36,680 bases of DNA from positions 1 to 36,680 of IMG/VR virus record IMGVR_UViG_3300010354_016967. The stretch is one strand, 5' to 3'. Under the pieces are notes generated by a model that worked only from the letters and a program-made list of their open reading frames with translations, made no database searches and had not been told where the DNA came from. The number at the start of each line of letters is the position of its first letter. Positions within the stretch are counted from its first letter, which is position 1. This document shows positions 29,110 to 36,680 of this stretch, one piece after another. Both the position numbers and the translations under genes were made by a program. This stretch comes from a virus.

Positions 29110-29991
29110 TTAAGCGTTCGAATCAGGTAGTTTAGTATCATCAGAGCCGTCGCCAGAAATCTGACGCGTGGCAACTAGACACTCATACTGAACACGACCA
29201 GCACGGCCACCCTGGCCAACTGTGCGGATGTTCCAGCCAGCTGTAACACGTTTGTTCTTACCACCGGCAAGAGAAGCAATTGCTGTTGCTGTTTCACCAG
29301 TCACGCTATGTCCAGCCTGTGCACCTGTTCCAACAGAAGCAAGATTGATAAACACACCACCGTTATAATCTTCACGATCTGCCGAAAGCTGAATAGCTGA
29401 TGAATTAGCAACAGTTACATAGTATGTTGTATTATTTGCAAGGCCGCCAATCGCAGTATTACCTGCACCAACAAGATACGTTACTTGATCACCGTTAGCT
29501 AACAGTGCAACGTTGGCTGTACCCAGAAGGATAAAACCTTTTACAGTGCTGTTACCGACAACAACACCTGTTGAGTTGCCTGAGAATGTAAGTGCAGCAG
29601 GTGCGGCGATAGTTACTGTAGGATTAGTTGTATAACCAACACCGTTGTTACTAATATTGATAGCTGAAATACGGCCAGTTGCATTAGACGATGCATTAGC
29701 AGCGGCATTTGTTGTACCAGCACCAGAAACAGAAGTGATTGTTACAGCTGCATTAGCATTGTAGCCTGAACCTGCCGAAGTAATAACAATTTCAGCAATG
29801 TTTGTAGCTGTTACCCCGGCTTCTGTTCCATCGACGGCGTACATACCGTGCGTTGCACCAGCAAAATAAGCATTTGCTGTTGTATTTCCATAAAGTGCGT
29901 TAGCATTAGCGCGTGTTGGAGCTTGGCCAAGCTGTGATGGCGCCCAAATCACGCTGTTAGATGCTACGTCTGATAGTCCCCATAATGGCAT
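29110..29991 (-). CDS. Virion structural protein with beta repeats
   Basis: 293 residues. The start PLWGLSDVASNSVIW resembles a virion protein common in T4-like cyanophages and pelagiphages. Two similar units, GSGYNANAAVTITS and GVGYTTNPTVTIAA, point to tandem beta elements. The C-terminus (GRAGRVQYECLVATRQISGD) is basic/polar. It has a late-promoter match (30019-30026) and an AAGGAGAG ribosome site. Confidence 0.7.
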   Translation of the reverse strand: MPLWGLSDVASNSVIWAPSQLGQAPTRANANALYGNTTANAYFAGATHGMYAVDGTEAGVTATNIAEIVITSAGSGYNANAAVTITSVSGAGTTNAAANASSNATGRISAINISNNGVGYTTNPTVTIAAPAALTFSGNSTGVVVGNSTVKGFILLGTANVALLANGDQVTYLVGAGNTAIGGLANNTTYYVTVANSSAIQLSADREDYNGGVFINLASVGTGAQAGHSVTGETATAIASLAGGKNKRVTAGWNIRTVGQGGRAGRVQYECLVATRQISGDGSDDTKLPDSNA

Positions 29992-30018
29992 TTTGTCTCT
30001 CCTTGAGATGTTTTTTAA

Positions 30019-30026
30019 TATTTATG
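30019..30026 (-). promoter_or_regulatory. T4-like late promoter candidate (CATAAATA)
   Basis: The - strand reads CATAAATA (30026-30019), 7 of 8 to the T4 late -10 TATAAATA. It is 28 bases upstream of the virion gene ending at 29110, with a ribosome site between. The predicted start is near 30013. It overlaps the stop of the preceding gene. Confidence 0.55.
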
Positions 30027-30210
30027 ACTCTTTGGATGTCAGCAAGTCTTGACGATACTGAGATGTCTTTATTGTTGTTTTAACGATCGAAACCTGTTCC
30101 CCAGTCCCGCTTGTGTTTGCTTCGGGACCGGGATAAAGAACTTTGCCTTGTTCCATCAAGTGACTATGAGGAGTTTTGGGCGGCTTTTTACTTAAAACAA
30201 ATACTGGCAT
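30022..30210 (-). CDS. Hypothetical small protein
   Basis: 62 residues from the ATG at 30210 (an in-frame GTG is at 30216). Proline- and lysine-rich start (PVFVLSKKPPKTPHSH), a tyrosine/proline patch (LYPGPEANTSG) and a polar C-terminus. No domain or membrane span. It sits among virion genes. Confidence 0.5.
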   Translation of the reverse strand: MPVFVLSKKPPKTPHSHLMEQGKVLYPGPEANTSGTGEQVSIVKTTIKTSQYRQDLLTSKES

Positions 30211-30212
30211 GA

Positions 30213-30428
30213 TCACTCTTTTGGTTTAACGTGCTTAATCTTTGCACCCATTTCCGCAGCATCATCCAACTCAGTATCATTAAGGTGTTCGCCCACCTTG
30301 ATACCATCAGCTAATTTGTGGCCAACAGCATGAACCTTATACTTACCACCTCCTGCATCCGATACATGCAGGGCTTGGGGGTGGAGTTTTTGGTCTGCTT
30401 CAGCAATGAATTGAGAAAAGCTTTTCAT
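30213..30428 (-). CDS. Internal head protein candidate with capsid-targeting sequence
   Basis: 71 residues. The first eleven, MKSFSQFIAEA, match the T4 capsid-targeting sequence MKTYQEFIAEA at 7 positions, including the FIAEA that T4 gp21 protease cuts after E ([LI]-x-E-[AG]). After it comes a small beta/alpha module (GKYKVHAVGHKLADGIKVGE). In T4 such proteins (IPI-IPIII, Alt) are packed in the head and injected with DNA, some to block host defence. Role inferred from the N-terminus and neighbours. Confidence 0.62.
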   Translation of the reverse strand: MKSFSQFIAEADQKLHPQALHVSDAGGGKYKVHAVGHKLADGIKVGEHLNDTELDDAAEMGAKIKHVKPKE

Positions 30429-31157
30429 TTACATACCCTTTTTCTTTTTGTGATTCATGTGACCTTCGGAAACAAGAATCTCAATATCTTCGGTGTTTAC
30501 ACGCTTAATACCTTCAGCGAACATTACATCGTACCATGCAATATTACCATCTGCATCTGGCTCTGCATGTTGACTTGTCAACGTACGACCTTCACCATAC
30601 TGTTCAGATTTTACATGAATAGCACACTGGTGAGTACTATTGCCTGGTGTATCGCGTTCCTCTTTCTTCATCTTCTTATCTGCTTTCTTCATGTCAGCGT
30701 CTTTACCACCGTCATCAAAAGTAGAAGATTTACGAGTGTACACTGTTCCTGTACCTGTTGTCTTTTTATCGAACTTACCAGTGCCTTCTGCAGCACGACG
30801 CTCTTTTGCTGCTTTGAGCATGTCTTCCCAACCTTCTTTACGAACACCACGGCCATGAAGTACGTCACCATGTGTGATCTTATCACGTGGAGGTTTCAGG
30901 GCGGCAAGCTTTTTCTCTTTCTCGTTACGAGGATGAGAACCTTCTGCAGCTTCAGCTTTCATGTTCTTTTTTGCCATACCAGCCGCATCGGAGTGAGCAG
31001 CGGGGTCTGCTTTTGGTTCTGGTTGCTTAGGCATCTTCATAGCTTTAGCAGCCATCTTCTCGTTAAGAGCGTTGAGCTCTGTAACATACTTCTGACGTGA
31101 GCTTTTGTTGATTTCGGTAACAGCAGCAACAAGGCTCTGCGATAAATCTTTAATCAT
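30429..31157 (-). CDS. Basic mosaic protein, probable head or virion component
   Basis: 242 residues from the ATG at 31157, which has AAGGAG upstream; a TTG at 31181 is rejected. It is lysine/alanine-rich and probably disordered through the middle (KKADKKMKKEERDTPG). The C-terminal module CAIHVKSEQYGEGRTLTSQH...GNIAWYDVMFAEG is a small beta domain I recall in several marine T4-like phage proteins. The HMNHKKKKGM end is basic. It may be a scaffold or DNA-condensing protein. Confidence 0.58.
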   Translation of the reverse strand: MIKDLSQSLVAAVTEINKSSRQKYVTELNALNEKMAAKAMKMPKQPEPKADPAAHSDAAGMAKKNMKAEAAEGSHPRNEKEKKLAALKPPRDKITHGDVLHGRGVRKEGWEDMLKAAKERRAAEGTGKFDKKTTGTGTVYTRKSSTFDDGGKDADMKKADKKMKKEERDTPGNSTHQCAIHVKSEQYGEGRTLTSQHAEPDADGNIAWYDVMFAEGIKRVNTEDIEILVSEGHMNHKKKKGM

Positions 31158-31167
31158 TTGTTTCTCC

Positions 31168-31773
31168 TTAGTCGTTATCAATGATTTTTAGTTTGCGTTG
31201 CATTTTCATATTTCTTGAGATACGGAACTTTGTATTATCTATGTCCATATCTTTTGGCTCAGGTGTTTGTGCAAGTGAAGGACGTGAAAATTTTTTAGTT
31301 ATTTCTTCTGGTGAAACCTCCGTCTTCGGATTCAAATCCTCTACTTTATGATATGACTTAATCTTGTCTATATGATCCTGCACAAACGCATGTTCTTTTT
31401 CTAAGTTTGCTTCCTTGGCCATCTTCATTGCTTTTTCAGCAATCTTTTCAGCTTGTTGTATGTCTTCGCCAGTAGCCTTTTCCGAAGCAATCACACTTTT
31501 TTCCATAGCAAATAATTGATCTAGAAACATTGCTGCTTTTTCTGCTTTGTTTCTGTCAACATCTGCAGGCAAACTAGAATAAAGTATTTGAGCTTTTGGG
31601 CACATTTCGAAATGTGTAGTTTTGTAACCACCGATAACGATTTGATCTTTGTAGTGTGTCTCGATCTTTTTCTTTTGTTCATAGATCGAAGCAAGAGCTG
31701 ATCTAAAGCTCTTATAAGATGATTCTGTTTTTGGGCGTGCACGAATCACGCTCGTTAGAGATCTGTAACTCAT
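31168..31773 (-). CDS. Hypothetical helical protein in virion region
   Basis: 201 residues, mostly helical and charged. The first third is basic (SLTSVIRARPKTESSYKSFR), the middle has long helices (EDIQQAEKIAEKAMKMAKEA) and the end is polar with NMKMQRKLKIIDND. Nothing enzymatic is seen. It is coupled to the Dps-like gene by ATGA overlap. Prohead core or assembly roles fit but are unproven. Confidence 0.55.
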   Translation of the reverse strand: MSYRSLTSVIRARPKTESSYKSFRSALASIYEQKKKIETHYKDQIVIGGYKTTHFEMCPKAQILYSSLPADVDRNKAEKAAMFLDQLFAMEKSVIASEKATGEDIQQAEKIAEKAMKMAKEANLEKEHAFVQDHIDKIKSYHKVEDLNPKTEVSPEEITKKFSRPSLAQTPEPKDMDIDNTKFRISRNMKMQRKLKIIDND

Positions 31774-32216
31774 TTTTCTTCTTCTTTGAGAACCGAACGC
31801 AACATATACAGATGGCCCTTGTGTGCAGTTATTCTATCTTGAATAACGTTTGACAATCCAAACTCACTATAACGTTCAGCAAGCCTGTACCCTTCCATCA
31901 GCGACGACAAAACCTTGTTGTTATCACTGTAGAGATTTCTGTACATAACCATTGCTTCAGGAGCAGGGTCTGTATCGATGATAGAAGTTAGTTCAGCTAT
32001 TCTTGCTGGACTCAGAGGTGCGTAAGCATCGAGCGTGCGAATTTGCTCGCCAAGCATATCGACAGCTCCGTTTACTTCTTCATACAGCTTTTGAAAAAAG
32101 GCATGGTGCTGAGGAAAATCATCTCCCTCAACATTCCAATGATACTGCTGTGCTTTCATACCAAAAGCAACAGTATCAGCAAGTACTACTTTAATTTGTT
32201 GAACTAATTCTTCCAT
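31770..32216 (-). CDS. Dps-like ferritin
   Basis: 148 residues. The Dps ferroxidase ligands appear with the right spacing: H26 and H38 (QYHWNVEGDDFPQHHAF), D53 and E57 (VDMLGEQIRTLD). Dps proteins form 12-mers that oxidise iron with peroxide and protect or bind DNA. Length and four-helix layout fit. The position among virion genes suggests it is made late and could protect packaged or replicating DNA. The ribosome site GAGGTAAAT is good. Confidence 0.85.
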   Translation of the reverse strand: MEELVQQIKVVLADTVAFGMKAQQYHWNVEGDDFPQHHAFFQKLYEEVNGAVDMLGEQIRTLDAYAPLSPARIAELTSIIDTDPAPEAMVMYRNLYSDNNKVLSSLMEGYRLAERYSEFGLSNVIQDRITAHKGHLYMLRSVLKEEEK

Positions 32217-32218
32217 AT

Positions 32219-33532
32219 TTACCTCGTTATCTCTTCCCAGTCCATCGATGCAAGAGCACTGACGGTATTGACTGATCCTGACATTGCAATTGTAAGCGGC
32301 TCAGGGGTATTTGTTAGCCCATTTCGCTGTAATTGAAACTTGAATAGCGCTTCTTTGAGAATATCAATAGTCTGTGAAGCTTGATTAGTTATACCAATGT
32401 ATCCTTGCGCAAGTACTTGTCCACCACTTAAGCCTGTAGCAGAGGTGTCATACTGAACGGAGTCATCTGCATTGACTGTTGTCCAGGAAGGAGATGTCAA
32501 AGTCGTTCCTCTGTATACTCTCCATGCAACACTACAAGGATTTGAATTAATTCCTAAAATAGACAAAGCTGTCAAAATAACAATAGCATCCAGATAGCCA
32601 GATCTTAGCTGAATAGAAACGATAGGATAATATGTACCTGCTGTTGTCAATGTTTTTGGCGTCTGAACTGGTGTACCAACAGATCGTTGATCACCACGCA
32701 ACTCATATCCACCCTCACTGATAACAGTAGAACACACCTGCTTCATTGTACTTGAGCTTGCCGTTGTTCCCGTGTTCTTAATCTCATATCGCAACGGCAG
32801 CGAAGCTGTTGTCATGTATGTTGAATCTATCACGTTAGCGTGATGGAACGAGTGACAGTGAATCATTTTACCGTTAATCACAAAGCCACATCTTACTGTT
32901 CCGAGACCAAGCCATTCAACATCAATGAAAAGAATCTGTGCTTTGGTAAGATCTAAAGTAAGTTGTGAAGGACTCGAGGGCACGGCGCCTAGGAGCGTGT
33001 CAATATTCCAGTTTGATTGAGAAACCCGTGTCTCACTAACTGAACCATTTACATAGGATCTCTCAACAAAATTAATTGTTGCCCCATCTTGCTCAAGATA
33101 AATTCCATTCTGCGCACCATAGTATCCTACACGTTGTCTTAAATTAGCCTTCGCTGAATTCATTACAAATGTACTCATTATCTGCAACGACTTACCTGGC
33201 TGATAAGAAAATACTTTTGTTGTTTCACGAATTATCTCTGCATTAGCTGTAGTATCAAGATTGAGAGCAACAAGACCAGCATTAGCATTATGAGCATACG
33301 TTGCAGTAGCTGTATTCGATGTGCTCCAGAGACCGTTGTCTTTGAATCTATGTGAAGAATCAAATAGTGTAAGTGGTGTTGACATCCTTGCACGACCAAA
33401 CGCATCTACAGCCACACCAGAAGGATTAGCTGGTCCAACTAATGAACCATATTGGTCCGCAAGCATGACGACCTCATATAAGGTCTTATTGTCTTGCAGG
33501 TATTGGTGTGTATCTTTTCTAAACTGTGCCAT
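32219..33532 (-). CDS. Virion structural protein
   Basis: 437 residues, mostly predicted beta. The N-terminus AQFRKDTHQYLQDNKTLYEV, then GVAVDAFGRARMSTPLTLFD, which recalls virion proteins of marine phages. Lectin-like strands follow (FINGKMIHCHSFHHANV). No enzyme motif is seen. It may be a tail or capsid decoration protein. It overlaps no neighbour but is one base from the upstream stop. Confidence 0.65.
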   Translation of the reverse strand: MAQFRKDTHQYLQDNKTLYEVVMLADQYGSLVGPANPSGVAVDAFGRARMSTPLTLFDSSHRFKDNGLWSTSNTATATYAHNANAGLVALNLDTTANAEIIRETTKVFSYQPGKSLQIMSTFVMNSAKANLRQRVGYYGAQNGIYLEQDGATINFVERSYVNGSVSETRVSQSNWNIDTLLGAVPSSPSQLTLDLTKAQILFIDVEWLGLGTVRCGFVINGKMIHCHSFHHANVIDSTYMTTASLPLRYEIKNTGTTASSSTMKQVCSTVISEGGYELRGDQRSVGTPVQTPKTLTTAGTYYPIVSIQLRSGYLDAIVILTALSILGINSNPCSVAWRVYRGTTLTSPSWTTVNADDSVQYDTSATGLSGGQVLAQGYIGITNQASQTIDILKEALFKFQLQRNGLTNTPEPLTIAMSGSVNTVSALASMDWEEITR

Positions 33533-33533
33533 A

Positions 33534-34961
33534 TCAGCAATTCCACTTTCTCAGAGCAAGCGCTTTACGAGTAGGCTCACCATTTGGTTTTTTCATTGGA
33601 CCATCAACACCACTCATGCGAGCACAAAAAGATTTGCGTCTCTTCCACGGTTTGCTGTCTTTTTTAAGCTTGGAAGGCTCTGTTGTTACAGCCATCGAAA
33701 GTTTAGAACCTGGGTTCTGTGCACGATAAGATGCGATACCTTTACGGTTCAAACCACCTTCAGGGTTCTTACCTTCTTTACGAGACCATGCAGGTGTTTT
33801 TGCTTCTGCTACATTGTCCTTCTTTTTATTCTGAGCTTCATAGTCAGTTTGCATCTTCTTCAGTCTTTCTGAAGTAGCAGCGTAGTGTTTGGCTCTATCT
33901 TCTAACGACTGACCAGTTTGTTTTTTAAAACGAGCATTAATAGCATCATAACCAAACTTTTTTGCCTCATCAATTTCCACTTCTTCTTTATGAACTGTAG
34001 CGCCTTTGATCTTGTTGGCTACGTTCTGTGCATGTCTTTGTGATCCAAACGTTTTCCATTTCTTTCCGTTGATGTGGACAGCATGTGGTTCTTGTTTTTC
34101 TGGTGCACGATATGAGCTGTAGCGTTTTCTGCTATAACTTGGCTCGTCGGGTTCATCAGGATTGGCACGTCTGAAGCGCTGAGCAGCAGTATCACCATAT
34201 TCTACAAGGTCAACTTCTTCATTCTTGGGAACACAATTAGGTACTTCACGACCAGCTTTAATCTTCTTACCGACCATGTGATACCCCTTCCAGCAAGGAT
34301 CTTCACCCTTCATTTTTTCTTCTTTTTGTTCGCCTGGAGTGTCAGCCTTATACGTTTTCACAAGACTCTTTGTTCCTTCGAAGCGTTTCATTGGGCTTTC
34401 GACACCCTCGAGATAAGAATTGTACTTTTGTGCAAGATGCTTCTTTGCTTCCATCTCATTGTCTGTTGTATGCTTGATACGACCCTTTGCATCAACGACA
34501 TGAAACACTGGTCTGTTGTTGTATGGACTTTTCTCACGTTTAATGTGAGGACGAGCAGCACCACCAGTCCCTTTCAACTGCTTAGTAAACAGACGCTCGT
34601 TGATAGGAAGAAGATCATAGTCTTCTTGCATAGCAGCACCACCAGCAAGGAATGAGTTAACTCTATTCATTGCATGCTGTTCGCGGGTGAGACTGGAATT
34701 GATTGGTAGGGATTTGATGCCGCGAATGAACACTTGTTCAATAACGTCAGCAGGCATATCATGACGTGAAGCTTTTGCGCTGAGAACGAGTTTTGTTTTT
34801 TCTTCAACAGCTACACGGTGGTTCTGAACCGCACGTAGGAAATTCTCTTTGTATGGGACCGGAGTCTGAATTTCTGGTGGGTTTAAAATAATTTGCGATT
34901 TCTTGCCATTTTTACCAACAGCAACTTTTTTATCGTCTTTTTTGTCTTTGTCTGTATCCAT
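33534..34961 (-). CDS. Mosaic basic virion protein with C-terminal FCARM domain
   Basis: 475 residues, a string of short modules joined by charged linkers: LPINERLFTKQLKGTGG (about 118), DPCWKGYHMVGKKIKAG...VPNCVP (221-245), HINGKKWKTFGSQRHAQNVA (296-315), FGYDAINARFKKQTG (336-350), and AWSRKEGKNPEGGLNRKG...FCARMSG...LRKWNC (391-475), which I recall as DUF6321-like. IDEA at 330-333 matches the T4 prohead protease pattern, so cleavage into pieces is possible. It is preceded by a late promoter and a hairpin covering its ribosome site. Confidence 0.65.
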   Translation of the reverse strand: MDTDKDKKDDKKVAVGKNGKKSQIILNPPEIQTPVPYKENFLRAVQNHRVAVEEKTKLVLSAKASRHDMPADVIEQVFIRGIKSLPINSSLTREQHAMNRVNSFLAGGAAMQEDYDLLPINERLFTKQLKGTGGAARPHIKREKSPYNNRPVFHVVDAKGRIKHTTDNEMEAKKHLAQKYNSYLEGVESPMKRFEGTKSLVKTYKADTPGEQKEEKMKGEDPCWKGYHMVGKKIKAGREVPNCVPKNEEVDLVEYGDTAAQRFRRANPDEPDEPSYSRKRYSSYRAPEKQEPHAVHINGKKWKTFGSQRHAQNVANKIKGATVHKEEVEIDEAKKFGYDAINARFKKQTGQSLEDRAKHYAATSERLKKMQTDYEAQNKKKDNVAEAKTPAWSRKEGKNPEGGLNRKGIASYRAQNPGSKLSMAVTTEPSKLKKDSKPWKRRKSFCARMSGVDGPMKKPNGEPTRKALALRKWNC

Positions 34962-34965
34962 ATTT

Positions 34966-34997
34966 CCTCAGAGGTTTACCTTAGCCTAACTCTGAGG
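34966..34997 (-). promoter_or_regulatory. Hairpin covering the ribosome site of the 475-residue virion gene
   Basis: On the - strand CCTCAGAG (34997-34990) pairs perfectly with CTCTGAGG (34973-34966) across a 16-base loop. The 3' arm contains GAGGAAA, the ribosome site four bases before the ATG at 34961. No T-run follows, so it is not a terminator. Confidence 0.65.
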
Positions 34998-34998
34998 G

Positions 34999-35006
34999 TA
35001 TTTATA
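34999..35006 (-). promoter_or_regulatory. T4 late promoter match TATAAATA
   Basis: The - strand reads TATAAATA exactly (35006-34999), the T4 late -10 element. The expected start, six bases on, is near 34993, inside the 5' arm of the hairpin at 34966-34997. Transcripts from here lose the bases that would cover the ribosome site. Confidence 0.7.
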
Positions 35007-35010
35007 AAAA

Positions 35011-36678
35011 TTATTCTCCGCCGCCTGAGCTAGAACTTTTTCCTGGAAAGTCTTTACGTAACTTCATGTCAGCGCCACGAAATTTAATTTTGTGAATTCT
35101 TTGCATACGACCAGTCACAGCGCGAACAAACAGCTCTTGCAGACCCATCCCACGGCGTACATCAGAGTATAAATCGTCTTTATGATGTTTTTCTAACTTA
35201 TCAGGAAGTGCTGCGTGAAATTCTTTTTTCTTACCAGACGATGCAAGTTCACGCATCTTGCTGGCAGACATACCCTCAACACCCTCTGAATCCGGATCGC
35301 GCTCACCTGAAGAATGTACCGTTATAGATTTAAATTTATAAGAGCCGTGTCTACTCTCAACCCCATTGTATTTGTCTAATAAGTCTTGGTACTCTTTTTG
35401 ACGATCAGACCCTGCTACAACATGTAGATGAGTAATACCTCTTTTATGCATCTCAGCAGCGTGGTGGAGGATAGTGGGTTTGTCTTTTGTTGCAGCTTCG
35501 ACATGAGAGTCTTTTGGGAAAATACGCAAAGCGTGTTTAACTTTTTGATCTGACGTTAAAGGATCTTTTTCTATCCTTTTCTTTTTGGCTGCTGGTGTTT
35601 CTTTTTCTGGTGCCGATGCTGCAGATAACACAACCCTATGATCTACAGCATTCTTCTCTTTAGCAACATCCAACACCTTTTGCGCTACTGCAGCATGCCC
35701 AGCAGTTGGGGGATTCATTCTACCAAATGCAAGTACGCCGTGCTTTTCTTCTTGAGCGGGTGCTTTCTCTTTCTCTTTTTCTTTTGCAACTTTGAGAGCT
35801 TCACCACGTTGGAAGTTTGCTTTACTGAACTCAGCTCTATCAACTAACTTTGTTGGTCGACCATCAATGGTGACAACAGCTCCTTCTGGCTTGGTATCTT
35901 CTTCACCAATCTTTGTACCAAACGCACCTTGTGCAGCAGGTGTTATAGCATGAACAAGAGTGTCTTTAGCTTTCTGTAAGTGTGAATGTAGTTCCAAAGC
36001 AGATGTGATATGCTTTTTATCTTGGTCAATCTGCTGTAAAGTAAGATTGTGTGCTTTGAGACGAGTGGCTTTGCCAGCTTCCGTCTTCAGCTTGTCGATA
36101 TCTTTCTTACCACGCTCGTCAACGTACTGTTTGAATCCTTCTGCCGTTGGTTGTGTTTCGTCTTTAATGTTTTTGTTAATAAACATTTTTAAAGTGTCGG
36201 TATGACGCATCGCAGCTTCATATCCACCTTTTGCAAGCTTTTTATGTGTTGCTTCTGCAGCGGCCATATGGTCATCAAAAGCTTGCAAAGTCTTTTTATC
36301 GAAATGAGATCCTGTTGCATCTACCTCTGGTGAAATCATATGCACATCTGGATGTTCTTTGAACGACTTTTGATTTACATCGAAGTGAGCCTTCATAGAC
36401 TCAAAATCTTTGCCTTTATACTGTGTATGAACAACAACGCCCAGCTTTGAAGCTGCTATCTTACGGCCTTCAGGAGACCCTTGCTTTGTCGTGTATGTAA
36501 TCGTGTTCGGAGTAAAATGATACTCATCACCACGCTTTTTTACATCCTTCGACCCTGAATGCATAATGTCGCCTTGGTATATTCCTTTGTCAGGAGCTAC
36601 CTTTGGCAAATGCTTCAATGCATCTTTGAGCTTTTCAACGAGTCCAGGAGCATGTCCGTGGTTACGTTCAATGTCATC
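35011..36678 (-). CDS. Virion-associated protein with nucleotidyltransferase domain, 5'-truncated
   Basis: The frame runs open to the window end, so the true start is outside; 555 residues are visible and a TTG at 36618 is not a real start. The N-terminal part (HLPKVAPDKGIYQGDIMHSG) resembles a phage domain I recall as DUF6267. Around residues 320-500 is a nucleotidyltransferase fold: GVLAFGRMNPPTAGHAAV with TAGH in place of HxGH, LHVVAGSDRQKEY, and GMSASKMRELA matching the ISxTxxR motif. The C-terminus is basic and ends GKSSSSGGGE. Similar proteins occur in marine T4-like phages; NAD- or CTP-type chemistry is possible. Confidence 0.7.
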   Translation of the reverse strand, partial: DDIERNHGHAPGLVEKLKDALKHLPKVAPDKGIYQGDIMHSGSKDVKKRGDEYHFTPNTITYTTKQGSPEGRKIAASKLGVVVHTQYKGKDFESMKAHFDVNQKSFKEHPDVHMISPEVDATGSHFDKKTLQAFDDHMAAAEATHKKLAKGGYEAAMRHTDTLKMFINKNIKDETQPTAEGFKQYVDERGKKDIDKLKTEAGKATRLKAHNLTLQQIDQDKKHITSALELHSHLQKAKDTLVHAITPAAQGAFGTKIGEEDTKPEGAVVTIDGRPTKLVDRAEFSKANFQRGEALKVAKEKEKEKAPAQEEKHGVLAFGRMNPPTAGHAAVAQKVLDVAKEKNAVDHRVVLSAASAPEKETPAAKKKRIEKDPLTSDQKVKHALRIFPKDSHVEAATKDKPTILHHAAEMHKRGITHLHVVAGSDRQKEYQDLLDKYNGVESRHGSYKFKSITVHSSGERDPDSEGVEGMSASKMRELASSGKKKEFHAALPDKLEKHHKDDLYSDVRRGMGLQELFVRAVTGRMQRIHKIKFRGADMKLRKDFPGKSSSSGGGE

Positions 36679-36680
36679 TG

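Noticed and set aside
30318-31100. Long + strand open frame of 260 residues
   Set aside because: It is antisense to the lysine-rich gene at 30429-31157. Codons for lysine and glutamate read backwards as phenylalanine, leucine and serine, and no ribosome site or gene neighbour supports it.
33321-33872. + strand open frame of 183 residues
   Set aside because: Antisense to two well-supported virion genes, with the hydrophobic, cysteine-rich composition expected from the reverse of lysine-rich coding.
35330-35343. TATAAATT on the - strand inside the nucleotidyltransferase gene
   Set aside because: Inside coding sequence, one mismatch from the late element, with no gene start nearby.
1-36680. 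tRNA genes, CRISPR arrays, insertion sequences and attachment sites
   Set aside because: I looked for cloverleaf-like gaps, direct-repeat arrays, transposases and integrases. Gaps are too short and no such gene or repeat is visible.

Overview
This window looks like part of the genome of a tailed phage, most likely a T4-like myovirus of the kind common in marine samples, infecting a Gram-negative bacterium. The reasons are: a T4-type 5'-3' exonuclease (RNase H) and DnaG-type primase, class I ribonucleotide reductase with its own thioredoxin, ThyX, PhoH, a two-part spanin pair (needed only with an outer membrane), a GH19 endolysin, low-complexity virion proteins, tightly packed and mostly overlapping genes, and matches to the T4 late promoter TATAAATA. 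Host and family are inferences. I see no tRNA, rRNA, CRISPR array, integrase or insertion sequence. No stretch over 300 bases lacks a gene. Both window ends cut through genes.

Layout. Only the first gene (2-643, an AAA ATPase fragment) is on the + strand; it meets everything else (- strand) tail to tail near base 650. Read in the direction of transcription, from high to low coordinates: (a) 36678-28156 holds virion or head-associated genes, including a nucleotidyltransferase-domain protein, a mosaic basic protein, a Dps-like ferritin, fibre-like proteins and small proteins with capsid-targeting-like N-termini. (b) 27990-25312 is a lysis block: inner and outer spanin, endolysin, and five small membrane or secreted proteins. 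(c) 25251-14710 is a DNA-precursor and replication operon: primase, ThyX, NrdA, thioredoxin, secreted nuclease, 2OG oxygenase, NrdB, QueC-like PP-loop enzyme, zinc ribbon, GIY-YIG nuclease and two tandem radical SAM enzymes. (d) 14623-7698 carries a small regulator unit, a sugar/nucleotide-sugar cassette (cytidylyltransferase, epimerase, glycosyltransferase), RNase H, PhoH, an exonuclease, and a second small regulator unit. (e) 7684-658 holds an SGNH hydrolase, a carbamoyltransferase, a Bcs1-like AAA ATPase, small membrane and exported proteins, a preQ0/preQ1 transporter and an AspH-type oxygenase.

Regulation is unusually legible. Four candidate sigma70-type promoters share TTGAC(T/C), an exact 17-base spacer and a recognisable -10, and all lie in the few real gaps: before primase, RNase H and two small DNA-binding-like genes. 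Those two small genes also share a 19-base leader around a CTTTGAAAG palindrome, and each ends in a TTCG-loop terminator. Before primase and before the 475-residue virion protein, a hairpin covers the ribosome binding site and the local promoter would start transcription inside the hairpin. This is the arrangement known from T4 genes e, soc and 49, where read-through mRNA is silent and locally started mRNA is translated.

The most interesting biochemical content is the set of modification enzymes: two radical SAM proteins, two 2OG oxygenases, a carbamoyltransferase lacking its usual C-terminal domain, a QueC-like enzyme plus a queuosine-precursor transporter, and a glycan cassette. Together they suggest chemical tailoring of DNA, nucleotides or virion components, but the substrate cannot be read from sequence alone.
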